Positions 43,988 to 53,620 of a DNA stretch of 64,000 nt are shown in pieces. Location of the stretch: contig NZ_CP107947.1 of NCBI RefSeq assembly GCF_036059255.1, forward strand, positions 2,914,001 through 2,978,000. Reading direction: 5' to 3'. Source of the stretch: Micromonospora sp. NBC_00389. Its GTDB lineage: Bacteria > Actinomycetota > Actinomycetes > Mycobacteriales > Micromonosporaceae. The position numbers and the translations under genes were made by a program. The stretch's first letter is position 1. Every line of letters starts with the position of its first letter. Below the pieces are notes generated by a model, which worked only from the letters and a program-made list of their open reading frames with translations, did no database searches and was not told the origin of the DNA.

Positions 43988-46000
43988 GTGCGCTACCGCC
44001 TGCTGACCACCGGATCGCTCGCGCTGGGCGTCATCCTGTTCATCGACGTGCTGCGGGTCTGGCTACCCGGCATCATCACCATCTTCGGCCAGGCCGCGTC
44101 CACTCCGGCCGAGCTGATGGGCGCGTTCGCCCTGGGCTGGTTCGTGCTCGCGCTGGCCGCACCGGCGCTGGTCCGCCGGGTGGGCGTCCGCCCGGTCACC
44201 GTCGTCGCGGCCGTTGTGCTGGCTGCCGCCCGGCTTGCGCTCACCGCCACTCCCGGCGGGCGTCCGCAGCTCTGGTTGGCCACCGCCGGGCTGCTCGCCG
44301 GGCTGGTCTGGCTCGTCGGCGTCGCCGCCGGCACCGAACGGCCGGTGCCGGGGCTGGCGCTGGGGCTGGCGGTCAACGCTGCCGTACACGCGTTGCTGGA
44401 CACCCACGACCTGGTCTGGCGGGGCGACTGGGTGGCGTGGTTGCTCAGCGCCGCCGCGGTGACGCTGTTCCTGCTCGGTACGGCGCTGCCCACTGCGCCG
44501 GCCGGCCCCGGCGGCGCCCGGGCCTGGCTCCTGGCCGGTCCGGCACTGCTGCTGGCCGGGATGGTGGCGCTCGCCCCGGCGCTGGCCCGGACCGGAACCT
44601 CGTACCTGGTCGCCGAGGACGGCCTGGCCCGCTCGCCGCTGCTCGGCTTGGCCCCGGTGCCGCTGGCCGTCGCCGGATTCCTGCTGGCCGCGTTGACCGG
44701 CCCACCCCGGCGGTGGGGCCGCGTGCTGGGGCCGGCGGCGTTGCTGGCCGGCGCGCTGCTGTTCGCCCTCGACCGGGGCGACCTGCTCGTCCCGGCCGTC
44801 CTGCTCGCCGCCGTCGGTCTCGGCGCCTGCCTGGCCCTCACCGACACGGCCGGTGCCACCGACACTGCCGGCGTCACCGATGCGGCCGGCGGTACCGACA
44901 CGGCCGGCGCGACCGGGAGTGCCGACGAGGCCGGCGGAATCGGCGATGCCGGTCGCCCTGAGGCCGCCGCTGGTGCCGGGCCGCCGGGCGGCGCGACAGG
45001 CAGCGCACGGTGGGCGGGCCGCCGCGGGTACGCGGTCGCCGCCGGCATGCTCGTCTTCGTGCTGGGCGCCGTCGCGTACTACTCCGCCTACGACCTCGGC
45101 TACCCCAACGGCGCGGTGCCGGTGGTGGTCGCCGGACTGGTCGCCGTCGTGGCCCTCGCCGCCGATCCCGTCGGCCGTACGGCACCGGCACCGTTGCCGC
45201 CGGTGCGGACCACGGCCGTGGTCGCCACCCTGGCCCTGCTGGCGCCGCTGCTCGCCGACGATGTGCCGGTGGCCGGCAACCGGGCCGGTCCGCCCGAGCG
45301 GCTGACCGTGGTGGCGTACAACATCCGGATGGGCTTCGGGCTGGACGGCCGTCTCGACCTGGACGGGCTGGCCGACGCGGTCCGACGGCAGGCGCCCGAC
45401 GTGGTGCTGCTCAGCGAGGTGGACCGGGGCTGGCTGCTCAACGGTGGCCACGACACCCTGGACCTGCTGGCCGACCGGCTCGGCATGCCGTACGTCTTCG
45501 GGCCGGCCGCCGACCCCGTCTGGGGCGACGCGGTGCTCAGCCGCTGGCCGGTGACCGATCCGCGGACCCTGCCGCTGCCCGCCGTCGGGGCGCCCACCGG
45601 GGCGCAGGCCCTCGCCGTCACCCTGGACCTCGGCGACGGTGTCCGTACCGCCGTGGTCAGCACCCACCTGCAACCGCCGCCCGACCAGGGTCCGGTGGTC
45701 CAGGCCCGCGCGGTCGCCGACTTCGCCACCCGGTACGCGGCCGGCCGGCCGCTGGTGGTGGCCGGTGACCTGAACACGGAGCCGGGCGACGAGGCGTTCG
45801 GACAGTTCGCCGAGGCCGGTCTGGTCGACGCGTTGGCGGCCGCCCGACCGCTGGCGACCAGCCCGGCCGACGACCCGCGCGAGCAGATCGACCACGTCTT
45901 CGTATCGCCCGGCCTGACTCCCAGCGATCCGGTCGCGCCGCGCGGCACGGCCAGCGATCACCTGCCGGTCGCGGTCACCCTCACCCTCCCGCCCCGCTGA
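43988..46000 (+). CDS. Multi-pass membrane protein with C-terminal EEP domain
   Basis: 670 aa. Residues 1-400 hold about ten hydrophobic segments interrupted at about 283-335 by a low-complexity Asp/Thr/Ala/Gly stretch of TDTAGA-like hexamers. From about 440 there is an endonuclease/exonuclease/phosphatase domain with VVAYNIRMGFG, LLSEVDRGW (catalytic Glu), VAGDLNTEPGD, QIDHVF and SDHLPVAVTL. The domain should face outside the cell. Similar architectures are widespread in actinomycetes without a proven substrate. The GTG at 43988 gives the complete first span. Confidence 0.8.
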   Translation: MRYRLLTTGSLALGVILFIDVLRVWLPGIITIFGQAASTPAELMGAFALGWFVLALAAPALVRRVGVRPVTVVAAVVLAAARLALTATPGGRPQLWLATAGLLAGLVWLVGVAAGTERPVPGLALGLAVNAAVHALLDTHDLVWRGDWVAWLLSAAAVTLFLLGTALPTAPAGPGGARAWLLAGPALLLAGMVALAPALARTGTSYLVAEDGLARSPLLGLAPVPLAVAGFLLAALTGPPRRWGRVLGPAALLAGALLFALDRGDLLVPAVLLAAVGLGACLALTDTAGATDTAGVTDAAGGTDTAGATGSADEAGGIGDAGRPEAAAGAGPPGGATGSARWAGRRGYAVAAGMLVFVLGAVAYYSAYDLGYPNGAVPVVVAGLVAVVALAADPVGRTAPAPLPPVRTTAVVATLALLAPLLADDVPVAGNRAGPPERLTVVAYNIRMGFGLDGRLDLDGLADAVRRQAPDVVLLSEVDRGWLLNGGHDTLDLLADRLGMPYVFGPAADPVWGDAVLSRWPVTDPRTLPLPAVGAPTGAQALAVTLDLGDGVRTAVVSTHLQPPPDQGPVVQARAVADFATRYAAGRPLVVAGDLNTEPGDEAFGQFAEAGLVDALAAARPLATSPADDPREQIDHVFVSPGLTPSDPVAPRGTASDHLPVAVTLTLPPR

Positions 46001-46032
46001 CCCCGCTCCACGACGCCCGGGGCCGACGGGGG

Positions 46033-46902
46033 CTACAGGCGGTCGGCGGCGAGTAGCCGGTCGGCGGTGAAGGCGAGCAGCCACCCGCCGCCCTTCGGCG
46101 TGGTGAAGTCCTCGTCGTCGCGGCCGGTCAGCCGTTCCAACGCGCCCGGCAGCACCTTGCCCTGGCTGCACACCGCCACCTGCCCGCCGGCGCCGGCCAA
46201 CTCGAGCAGCCGGGCGGCGGTGGCGAGGACCTGTTCGTCGTGCTGCTGGCCCGGCTGTGGCTCGTCCAGGTCACCGCAGATCTCGATCGGCAGGTCGAGC
46301 AGCGCGGCGGCCGGGTCCAGGGTCTGCACGCAGCGGCGCGGCGAGGCCGAGAGCAGCCGGGCCGGCCGGACCACGGCCACCAGCCCGGCCAGCGCGTCCG
46401 CCTGGGCCCACCCCTCGGCGTCCAGCGGCCGGCCGGTGTCCGGGCCGGTCCAGGTGGTCCGTTTGCCGGCGTGCGCATGCCGGACCAACGCGATCGTCCC
46501 GGTCACCGGTGGCAGTGCGGCGAACGCGGCCAGCACCTCGGCGTCGTGCGGATAGCTGACCAGCCGGATGGCGTCGTCCACGGCGAGCCAGCGCGTGTCG
46601 TCCACTTCGGTGCCGGGCTGGAAACCGCCGGTGCCCACCGCGAGCATCGACCAGTAGTCGACCAGCTTCGGCTGGCCCTCGCTGCGGTAGCGCACCGACG
46701 GCAGTCGCACCTGCGGCACACCCCGGACGTCGGACTCCTCGGCGACTTCGCGGACCGCCGCGACCAGCGGATGCTCGCCCGGCTCCAACTTGCCCTTCGG
46801 CAGCGTCCAGTCCCCGTAGCGCGGGCGGTGCACCAGGCAGACCTGTGCGCCGTCGGCGGACGGCCGCCAGACGACCCCGCCGGCCGCCCGGATGCCGGTC
46901 AC
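46033..46902 (-). CDS. Nudix hydrolase fused to a histidine phosphatase domain (MutT1-like)
   Basis: 289 aa. The N-terminal Nudix domain carries the box GKLEPGEHPLVAAVREVAEE, and the C-terminal phosphoglycerate-mutase-like domain starts with the catalytic LVRHAHAG near residue 160. This is the architecture of mycobacterial MutT1, which hydrolyses oxidised nucleotides (8-oxo-GTP) and diadenosine polyphosphates. GTG 46902 overlaps the CHAD gene stop (GTGA), so the two are translationally coupled. Its place in a polyphosphate cluster suggests a link to phosphoanhydride metabolism. Confidence 0.9.
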   Translation of the reverse strand: MTGIRAAGGVVWRPSADGAQVCLVHRPRYGDWTLPKGKLEPGEHPLVAAVREVAEESDVRGVPQVRLPSVRYRSEGQPKLVDYWSMLAVGTGGFQPGTEVDDTRWLAVDDAIRLVSYPHDAEVLAAFAALPPVTGTIALVRHAHAGKRTTWTGPDTGRPLDAEGWAQADALAGLVAVVRPARLLSASPRRCVQTLDPAAALLDLPIEICGDLDEPQPGQQHDEQVLATAARLLELAGAGGQVAVCSQGKVLPGALERLTGRDDEDFTTPKGGGWLLAFTADRLLAADRL

Positions 46903-48419
46903 GGCAGCCAACTGGTCCGCCGCCGCCGGGTGGCCCGGTGCCAGGCCGCCGGGAAACGGCCCCGCATCTGGCGTACGGTGGCGCGTTCCCGCTCGGCCAG
47001 CCGCCCGGCGGTGACGGCCATCTCGTGATCGTCCGGCCGCTCGGCGGCGATGGCCAGCCAGGTGTCCGCCGCAACGGCGGCGTCCTGGTGCTCGCCGAGC
47101 ACGTCCTGCACCCCGGCGAGCGCGCGGGACAGTCGGCGCGCGGCCTTGCTGAGCGCCGGGGCCACCGCGTTGACCGCGTACCGGGCCTGCTTGCCCTCCT
47201 TGCGTACGGCGTGCCAGCGGTCGTCGGGCGCCAGGGGATCGAGCGCGTCGACGCCGTCCGGCCCGGTGAGCCGCTGCCAGGGGCGGGCCACCAGCCCGGG
47301 CAGGGCCCGCGTCGCCGGGGCGGCCGCTCGGCTGGTGAGCTGGGGAGCGTTGGCGGCCAGTACCAGGGCGTCCACCAGGGCCACGTAGCGCGCGGAGCGC
47401 AGCGCCTCGTTGACGGCGGCGAGCGCCTGCCGCTGCCGCTCGGCGAGCGCCTCGTCCAGCCGGTCCACCGCCCCCGGGTCGAGCGGGCTGAGCGGATCGG
47501 CGGTCGCCGTGCGCCGCAGCCGGTCGCGCAGCACCTCGGCGTCGCGGGCCGCGCCGAGCACCCCGGCCAGCCAGCGAAGCTCGGCACGCAGCGGGCGGGA
47601 CCACTTCTTGCGGACCAGCGGCGCGAAGGTGCGCAGGTCGCTGCGGAGCCGCCGGCAGGCAACCCGCATCTGATGCACCGCGCTGTCGCCCCCGCGGCCG
47701 GGGACGTCCAGCCGGACCAGCGGGTCATGCGCCAGCAGCCGGCGGACCTCCTTGCGGACCGCCTCGGTCACCACGTCACCGGCGCTCGGGTCGGCCCTCA
47801 GCCCGGCCGGTGCGACCAGATCCGGCTCGGCCCGCGCCGCCGCGCCCAACGCCCGCACGTGTTTCGGGGTGAACGACCCGCCCCGCGCACCGGCCTTCCG
47901 CAGCACCGTGCCGACGTGGTCCAGCAGCTTCCGGTCGCCGGCCTTGCGCTCCACCTCCAACTCCCGGAAGGAGCCGATCGTGGCACCGGAGGCGTCGAGC
48001 ACGGTCACGTGGTCGTCCACCACCTCGGCGAGCACCGTGCCGCCCTTGTCGCACACCTCGTGGGCGTGCCGAACGGTCCGCACCACCGTCACCGGCGCCA
48101 GCGGCGCGCCCCGGTGCAGGGCGGTGACCAGCTCCACCAACTCCGGCGGCGGCTGCTTGACCGGCCCCGGCCGCGAGATCTCGTGCCGGACGCCGGGCGT
48201 CGACGTGGGCAGCTTCACCGTCCAGGGCAGCTCGTCGCCCCGGCGGTGGCGCAACGAGGCCCCGGCGCGGGCCAGCCGCAGGTCGACCGTGTCGAGGTAG
48301 CGGGCGACCAGCGTCACCGGCGGCAGCGCCCGGACCCGGCCACCGTCCGGCGACGTGGCGGACAGGTCCGGCAGCACGTAGGCGTCGTCCACCTCGTACT
48401 TCTGCTCCTCCTCCACCAT
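46899..48419 (-). CDS. CYTH and CHAD domain protein
   Basis: 506 aa. The N-terminal CYTH (triphosphate tunnel metalloenzyme) domain shows VEEEQKYEV, ARYLDTVDLRLARAGASLRHR and the basic/acidic strand pattern to about residue 180. The CHAD domain (about 205-480) is helical with many conserved histidines and arginines (VHQMRVACRRLRSDLRTF, HAVRKEGKQARYAVNA), a surface known to bind polyphosphate. It lies 25 bases after ppk on the same strand. A role as polyphosphate-binding or triphosphatase partner of Ppk is inferred from domain and position. Confidence 0.9.
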   Translation of the reverse strand: MVEEEQKYEVDDAYVLPDLSATSPDGGRVRALPPVTLVARYLDTVDLRLARAGASLRHRRGDELPWTVKLPTSTPGVRHEISRPGPVKQPPPELVELVTALHRGAPLAPVTVVRTVRHAHEVCDKGGTVLAEVVDDHVTVLDASGATIGSFRELEVERKAGDRKLLDHVGTVLRKAGARGGSFTPKHVRALGAAARAEPDLVAPAGLRADPSAGDVVTEAVRKEVRRLLAHDPLVRLDVPGRGGDSAVHQMRVACRRLRSDLRTFAPLVRKKWSRPLRAELRWLAGVLGAARDAEVLRDRLRRTATADPLSPLDPGAVDRLDEALAERQRQALAAVNEALRSARYVALVDALVLAANAPQLTSRAAAPATRALPGLVARPWQRLTGPDGVDALDPLAPDDRWHAVRKEGKQARYAVNAVAPALSKAARRLSRALAGVQDVLGEHQDAAVAADTWLAIAAERPDDHEMAVTAGRLAERERATVRQMRGRFPAAWHRATRRRRTSWLP

Positions 48420-48444
48420 CAGCTCAGCCTATGTCGCTACCCGG

Positions 48445-50793
48445 TCAGCCGGCGGTGCCACCGACGCGGCGCAGCAGCAGTTCCTGGAGATGGACGCGGG
48501 CCGCGTCGTCGCCGGTGCGCCGGGTCCAGCGGCCGTCGCCGGCCAGCTCGAACGCGTCCACGTCGGGGCCCATCGCCAGGGCCAGCACGTGGTCCAGCTC
48601 GGCTCGGGCGACCGGGTCGCTCACCTGCACCAGCGCCTCCACCCGCCGGTCCAGGTTGCGGTGCATCAGGTCCGCCGAGCCCATCCAGAACTCGGCCTCG
48701 CCGTTGTTGCCGAACCGGAAGACCCGGGAGTGCTCCAGGAAACGGCCGAGGATCGAGCGGACCCGGATGTTCTCCGACAGCCCCGGCACCCCCGGGCGCA
48801 GCGTGCACATGCCCCGGATGAGCAGGTCGACGTGCACACCAGCCTGGGAGGCCCGGTACAGCGCGTCGGTCACCCCCTCGTCGACCAGCGAGTTGACCTT
48901 GAACTGGACCAGGCCCGGCATGCCCAGTCGGACGTGTGAGATCTCCCGCTCGATCCGCTCGATCAGGCCGCTGCGGATGCCCTGCGGCGCGACCAGCAGC
49001 CGCCGGTACGCGGTCTGCCGGCTGTAGCCGGTGAGCACGTTGAACAGGTCGGTGAGGTCGGCACCGATCTCCGGGTCGGCGGTGAGCATGCCGAAGTCCT
49101 CGTACAGACGGGCGGTCTTCGGGTGGTAGTTGCCGGTGCCGATGTGGCAGTACCGGCGGATCTGGTTGCCCTCCTGCCGGACCACCAGCGCGGTCTTGCA
49201 GTGCGTCTTCAGGCCGACCAGGCCGTACACCACGTGGCACCCGGCGCGTTCCAGCGTGCGGGCCCAGCCGATGTTGGCGACCTCGTCGAAGCGGGCCTTC
49301 ACCTCCACCAGCACCACCACCTGCTTGCCGGCGGCGGCCGCGTCGACCAGCGCGTCGACGATCGGGGAGTCTCCGCTGGTCCGGTAGAGGGTCTGCTTGA
49401 TGGCCAGCACGTTCGGGTCGGCGGCGGCCTGCTCGATGAAGCGCTGCACGCTGGTGGCGAACGAGTGGTACGGGTGGTGCACCAGGATGTCCCCGTCGCG
49501 CAGGGTGGCGAAGACGCTGCGCGGCACCTCGCCCTCGGTGAGCCGGGGGTGGGTGGCCGGCACGAACGGCGGGTCCTTGAGATCGGGTCGGTCGGCTTCG
49601 CCGTAGACCTGCCACAGCGCGGAGAGGTCGAGCAGGCCGGGCACTCGCAGCACGTCCTGGTCGTCCATGTCCAACTCCCGGACGAGCAGCTCCAGCATGT
49701 GGTCGGAGATCGACGCGGCCACCTCCAGCCGGACCGGCGGGCCGAAGCGGCGCCGGGCCAACTCCCGCTCCAGAGCCTGTAGCAGGTCCTCGTCGCGGTC
49801 CTCGTCGACCTCCACCTCGGCGTTGCGGGTGACCCGGAACAGGTGGCACTCGACCACCTGCATGCCGCTGAACAGCTGCCCCAGGTGCACCGAGATCAGG
49901 TCCTCCACCGGCAGCATCCGCACACCGGGCTGCTCCCGGTCCACCCGTACGAAGCGGGGGACGTTGTTGGGCACCTTCACCCGGGCGAACAGTTCCGAAC
50001 CGCCGTCCGGGTCGCGGACCGCGACCGCCAGGTTCAGCGACCGCCCGGAGATGTACGGGAACGGGTGCGCCGGATCCACCGCGAGCGGCGTCAGCACCGG
50101 GAAGATCTGCTCCCGGAAGTAGGTGCGCAGCCGCTCCCGTTCGGCGTCGCCCAGCTCACTCCAGCGCAGGATGCGGATGCCCTCGCCGGCCAGTTTGGGC
50201 AGCACGTCGTCGCCGAAGCAGGCGGCGTGCCGGGCCACCAGCTCGGCGGTCCGCTCGGAGATCAGATCCAGCTGGGTACGCAGGGGCAGCCGGTCCCCGC
50301 CGCGTACCGGCAGGCCGGCGGAGAGCCGCCGCTTCAGACCGGCGATCCGCACCATGTAGAACTCGTCGAGGTTGCTGGCGAAGATGGCCAGGAACTTGGC
50401 CCGCTCCAGCAGCGGGGTGCGCTGGTCCTCGGCGAGCGTGAGGACCCGGGCGTTGAAGTCGAGCCAGGAGAGCTCGCGGTTGAGGAACCGGTCCTCCGGC
50501 AGCGGCGTGGGCGCCGGCGGCTCGTCGTCCGGCTCGCCGCCGGTCTGCGGTCCGTACGGCCGTACCCCACCGGCCTCCGGCCCGTCCGTCTCGGTCGGCT
50601 CGGCGGCGGGGTCGATGACCTCGTCCAGGCCGGAGGAGGCGGCGGCCGGGTCGGTGTCGAGCGCGTCGGCGCGGGCGGCGCCAGCCCTCTCGGCCCTGGA
50701 CGGGCGGAAGCGGCCGTCGGCGCCGCGCGTGCGGACGCCGTTGAGGGGGTCGGTGGTGGGCGGGCTGGCCGGGTGCTCGCGAGGGGTGCTCAC
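48445..50793 (-). CDS. ppk1: Polyphosphate kinase 1
   Basis: 782 aa membrane-associated enzyme that reversibly makes polyphosphate from ATP. After an extra N-terminal 85 residues, [16 protein letters not shown] opens the canonical enzyme. The autophosphorylated histidine lies in the [18 protein letters not shown] region or the nearby conserved His of [25 protein letters not shown] and [11 protein letters not shown] are further landmarks. GTG 50793 is the first start; later starts would trim the poorly conserved extension. First gene of the ppk1-CHAD-Nudix unit. Confidence 0.96.
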   Translation of the reverse strand: MSTPREHPASPPTTDPLNGVRTRGADGRFRPSRAERAGAARADALDTDPAAASSGLDEVIDPAAEPTETDGPEAGGVRPYGPQTGGEPDDEPPAPTPLPEDRFLNRELSWLDFNARVLTLAEDQRTPLLERAKFLAIFASNLDEFYMVRIAGLKRRLSAGLPVRGGDRLPLRTQLDLISERTAELVARHAACFGDDVLPKLAGEGIRILRWSELGDAERERLRTYFREQIFPVLTPLAVDPAHPFPYISGRSLNLAVAVRDPDGGSELFARVKVPNNVPRFVRVDREQPGVRMLPVEDLISVHLGQLFSGMQVVECHLFRVTRNAEVEVDEDRDEDLLQALERELARRRFGPPVRLEVAASISDHMLELLVRELDMDDQDVLRVPGLLDLSALWQVYGEADRPDLKDPPFVPATHPRLTEGEVPRSVFATLRDGDILVHHPYHSFATSVQRFIEQAAADPNVLAIKQTLYRTSGDSPIVDALVDAAAAGKQVVVLVEVKARFDEVANIGWARTLERAGCHVVYGLVGLKTHCKTALVVRQEGNQIRRYCHIGTGNYHPKTARLYEDFGMLTADPEIGADLTDLFNVLTGYSRQTAYRRLLVAPQGIRSGLIERIEREISHVRLGMPGLVQFKVNSLVDEGVTDALYRASQAGVHVDLLIRGMCTLRPGVPGLSENIRVRSILGRFLEHSRVFRFGNNGEAEFWMGSADLMHRNLDRRVEALVQVSDPVARAELDHVLALAMGPDVDAFELAGDGRWTRRTGDDAARVHLQELLLRRVGGTAG

Positions 50794-50847
50794 CCGCTCA
50801 TAATCACCCGATTCTGGTTAACGCAAAATGAACTTGGCTTCGCCAGC

Positions 50848-51045
50848 TCAGTTCATCGTCGGCAATGTCACCCGGACGACCTCGCCGTCGGGATCGGTGT
50901 CGATGCGGACCCGCTGGCCGAGCCGGAGCAGCCGCAGCCCGGAGGCGTCGAAGGCCCGAGCCGGGAAGCGCATCTCGGTGCCGTCGTCGAGCAGCAGGAC
51001 CCCGCTGCGCGTCGCCGCGTCGTAGCTGGCCACCGTGCCTTGCAT
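50848..51045 (-). CDS. Cold-shock-domain-like small protein
   Basis: 65 aa predicted small beta barrel: GTVASYDAATRSGVLLLDDG corresponds to the first two strands of a cold-shock/S1-like OB fold, followed by EMRFPARAFDASGLRLLRLGQRV-type strands. The RNP aromatic residues of true cold-shock proteins are only partly kept, so nucleic-acid binding is likely but not certain. The ATG at 51045 is the only sensible start. It lies just upstream of ppk1 and downstream of cofC. Confidence 0.7.
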   Translation of the reverse strand: MQGTVASYDAATRSGVLLLDDGTEMRFPARAFDASGLRLLRLGQRVRIDTDPDGEVVRVTLPTMN

Positions 51046-51068
51046 GCTGGCACCGTACACCGGGCGGG

Positions 51069-51716
51069 TCAGCCCGCGGAGTGCGCCGGGGAGCCCGCGT
51101 CGGTCAGCGCGGCGGTGTGCGGCCCCAGCCCGAGCTGGGCGGCGGCGGTCAGGTCCGCGGCGGTGTCCACGTCCCGGCGGAGGCTGGGCCAGTCGCCGGT
51201 CAGCGGGAGCGCTCCGCTCGCCGCGTGCGCCGCCGCCGACCCCACCCCGAACCGCGGGTCCAGGGGGACACCCGGCGGCGCGGCGAGCAGCACCGTGCCG
51301 CCGCCCGGGGCGTCCGGCACGAACCGGCGCACCCCGGCCGGGCCGGTCTGCGCCGCGAGCAGCGCAGCGGCCAGCTCGGCCGGGCGCAGCGCCGGCAGGT
51401 CGGCCGTGAGCCCGGCCACCCACCCGGTGGTCGCGCCCGCCGCGCCGTGCCGGAAGGCGGCGTTCAGGCCGGCGTCCGGCTCGTCAGGGAGCACCCGTGC
51501 GCCGGCGGCCCGGGCCGCCGCCGCCACCCGGGGGTCGTCGGTCACCACCAGGGCCTCGGCGACCGCCGGGCAGGCCAGCACCGCGCGGAGCGTGTCGGCC
51601 GCCAGTGCCAGGGCCAGCTCCTCGTGCGGTACGCCCGGCAGCCCGCCCCGCAGCCGGCTCTTGGCGGCGGCCAGACGCTTCACCGGCACCACCACGGCCC
51701 ACCTCGGCTGACTCAC
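51069..51716 (-). CDS. cofC: 2-phospho-L-lactate guanylyltransferase (coenzyme F420 synthesis)
   Basis: 215 aa nucleotidyltransferase that activates phospholactate or phosphoenolpyruvate with GTP in F420 synthesis. Landmarks are VVPVKRLAAAKSRL, VVTDDPRVA, LTADLPALRPAEL (metal-binding Asp) and DPRFGVGSAAAHAASG. GTG 51716 gives the normal length; CAGGAT on the minus strand ends seven bases before it, so it may be leaderless. It is divergent from the acyltransferase gene. Other F420 genes are not in the window. Confidence 0.9.
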   Translation of the reverse strand: MSQPRWAVVVPVKRLAAAKSRLRGGLPGVPHEELALALAADTLRAVLACPAVAEALVVTDDPRVAAAARAAGARVLPDEPDAGLNAAFRHGAAGATTGWVAGLTADLPALRPAELAAALLAAQTGPAGVRRFVPDAPGGGTVLLAAPPGVPLDPRFGVGSAAAHAASGALPLTGDWPSLRRDVDTAADLTAAAQLGLGPHTAALTDAGSPAHSAG

Positions 51717-51844
51717 GCCCGCAATCCTGCCAGCCAGCCGCTGGGACCCTCTCTGGCCGTACCGGGGGCGAGCAGGCATGATTTCCGCTGCGGGTGTCGC
51801 GGGCGGGGTTCCGCGGCGGGGTCGGGGCGCGACGAGGAGGCACA

Positions 51845-52582
51845 GTGGCACGGCGGAGGCTGGGGTTCTGGCAACGGTTCGCCGTGGCGCTGGTCAAGCC
51901 GGTGATGATCGTCTGGACCCGGCGTACCTGGCGCGGCCTGGAGCACCTCGGCGGAGACGGCGGCGTGATCATCGTGGCGAACCACATCTCGCACGCCGAC
52001 CCGCTGGTCTCCGCGCACTTCGTCTACGACTCCGGGCGGTGGCCGCAGTACCTGGGCAAGGCCAGCGTGTTCCGGGTGCCGGTGGTCGGCTGGATCCTGC
52101 ACAGGTGCCGGCAGATCCCGGTCGAGCGGGGCACCGTCGACGCGGTCCGCTCGCTGGAGACCTCGGTCGCCGCGCTCGACGAGGGCGGCGCCGTGGTGAT
52201 CTACCCGGAGGGCACCACCACCCGGCAACCCGACCTGTGGCCGATGAAGGCCAAGACCGGCGCCGCCCGGCTGGCGCTGGCCACCGGCGCGCCCGTGGTG
52301 CCGTTGGTGATGTGGGGGCCGGAGAAGATCTTCGACCCGCGGACCACCCGGCTCAGCCTGCGCCCACGGATACCGGTGACCGTGGTCGCCGGTGAACCGA
52401 TCGACCTGAGCCGGTGGGCGGACGCCCCACCGACCCGGGCCACCCTCGAGGAGATGACGGAAGCCATCATGCTGCGGCTGCGGGACATGCTCGCCGAGAT
52501 CCGCGGCGGTACCCCGCCGCCGTTGTGGGAACGACCGGCCCGGCCGTCCGCCGAGCGCCAGCAGCAGGGTGGTGCCGCGTGA
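51845..52582 (+). CDS. 1-acyl-sn-glycerol-3-phosphate acyltransferase (PlsC-like)
   Basis: 245 aa. The catalytic NHISHAD (NHx4D) lies near residue 46 and the glycerophosphate-binding YPEGTTTRQ near 120, with [21 protein letters not shown] between. It acylates lysophosphatidate to phosphatidate at the membrane. GAGGAGG lies five bases before GTG 51845. Its stop overlaps the gpsA start (GTGA), linking two steps of glycerolipid synthesis in one transcript. Confidence 0.92.
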   Translation: MARRRLGFWQRFAVALVKPVMIVWTRRTWRGLEHLGGDGGVIIVANHISHADPLVSAHFVYDSGRWPQYLGKASVFRVPVVGWILHRCRQIPVERGTVDAVRSLETSVAALDEGGAVVIYPEGTTTRQPDLWPMKAKTGAARLALATGAPVVPLVMWGPEKIFDPRTTRLSLRPRIPVTVVAGEPIDLSRWADAPPTRATLEEMTEAIMLRLRDMLAEIRGGTPPPLWERPARPSAERQQQGGAA

Positions 52583-53613
52583 GCGAGCGCAGCGGGCGAA
52601 CCGTCGGACACGGCCATGTCGCGGTGCTCGGCGCCGGCTCCTGGGGCACCGCGTTCGCCAAGATCCTCGCCGATGCCGGGCGGGACGTCACGGTCTGGGC
52701 CCGCCGGGCGCCGGTGGCCGAGAGCATCCGCAGCGAGCGCCGCAACCCTGAGTACCTGCCGGACCTGCTGCTGCCGGCCCGGGTCACGGCCACCACCGAC
52801 GCCGCCGAGGCGATCACCGGTGCCGAGGTGGTGGTGCTGGCCGTGCCGTCGCAGACCCTGCGCGGCAACCTCGCCGAGTGGGCCGGGTACCTGCACCCGG
52901 ACGCCACCCTGGTGTCGCTGATGAAGGGCATCGAGCTCGGCACCACCAAGCGGATGAGCGAGGTCATCGTGGAGACCGCCGGGGTGGCCGCGGACCGCGT
53001 GGTGGTGGTCTCCGGCCCGAACCTGGCCCCGGAGATCGCCGCCGAGCAGCCGGCCGCCACGGTGGTCGCCGGAACGAACGGCCACCGCACCGCGCTCGTG
53101 CAGGCGTCGATCCGGACGCCGTACCTGCGCCCGTACACCAACGACGACGTGATCGGCTGCGAGCTGGGCGGCGCGGTCAAGAACGTGATCGCCCTGTCGT
53201 ACGGCATCGCCACCGCGATGGGGTTCGGCGACAACACCCGGGCCATGTTGATGACCCGCGGGCTGGCCGAGACGGCTCGCCTGGGCGTGGCGCTCGGCGC
53301 CGACCCGATCACCTTCGCGGGCCTGGCGGGCATGGGCGACCTGGTCGCCTCCTGCTCGTCCCCGCTGGCCCGTAACCGCACCTTCGGGGAGCACCTGGGC
53401 CGGGGCGAGACGCTGGAGCAGGCCCAGGCCGCCACCCGGCAGACCGCCGAAGGCGTGAAGAGCTGCCTGGCGATCCGTGACCTGGCGCGGGCACACGGGG
53501 TCGAGATGCCGATCACCGAGCACGTCGAGCGGATCTGCCACGAGGGGATGGACCCGCGTCTCGCTGTGGAGAACTTGATGAGCCGGACAGCCAAGCCCGA
53601 GTCGTACGAGTGA
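52579..53613 (+). CDS. gpsA: Glycerol-3-phosphate dehydrogenase [NAD(P)+]
   Basis: 344 aa. Reduces dihydroxyacetone phosphate to sn-glycerol 3-phosphate for lipid synthesis. The dinucleotide motif [10 protein letters not shown] is near residue 18, with [10 protein letters not shown], the catalytic lysine in [10 protein letters not shown], and [19 protein letters not shown]. The first residues MSERSG come from a GTGAGCGAGCGCAGCG string that recurs at other gene starts in this window. Overlaps the acyltransferase gene by four bases. Confidence 0.96.
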   Translation: MSERSGRTVGHGHVAVLGAGSWGTAFAKILADAGRDVTVWARRAPVAESIRSERRNPEYLPDLLLPARVTATTDAAEAITGAEVVVLAVPSQTLRGNLAEWAGYLHPDATLVSLMKGIELGTTKRMSEVIVETAGVAADRVVVVSGPNLAPEIAAEQPAATVVAGTNGHRTALVQASIRTPYLRPYTNDDVIGCELGGAVKNVIALSYGIATAMGFGDNTRAMLMTRGLAETARLGVALGADPITFAGLAGMGDLVASCSSPLARNRTFGEHLGRGETLEQAQAATRQTAEGVKSCLAIRDLARAHGVEMPITEHVERICHEGMDPRLAVENLMSRTAKPESYE

Positions 53614-53620
53614 GGATTCG

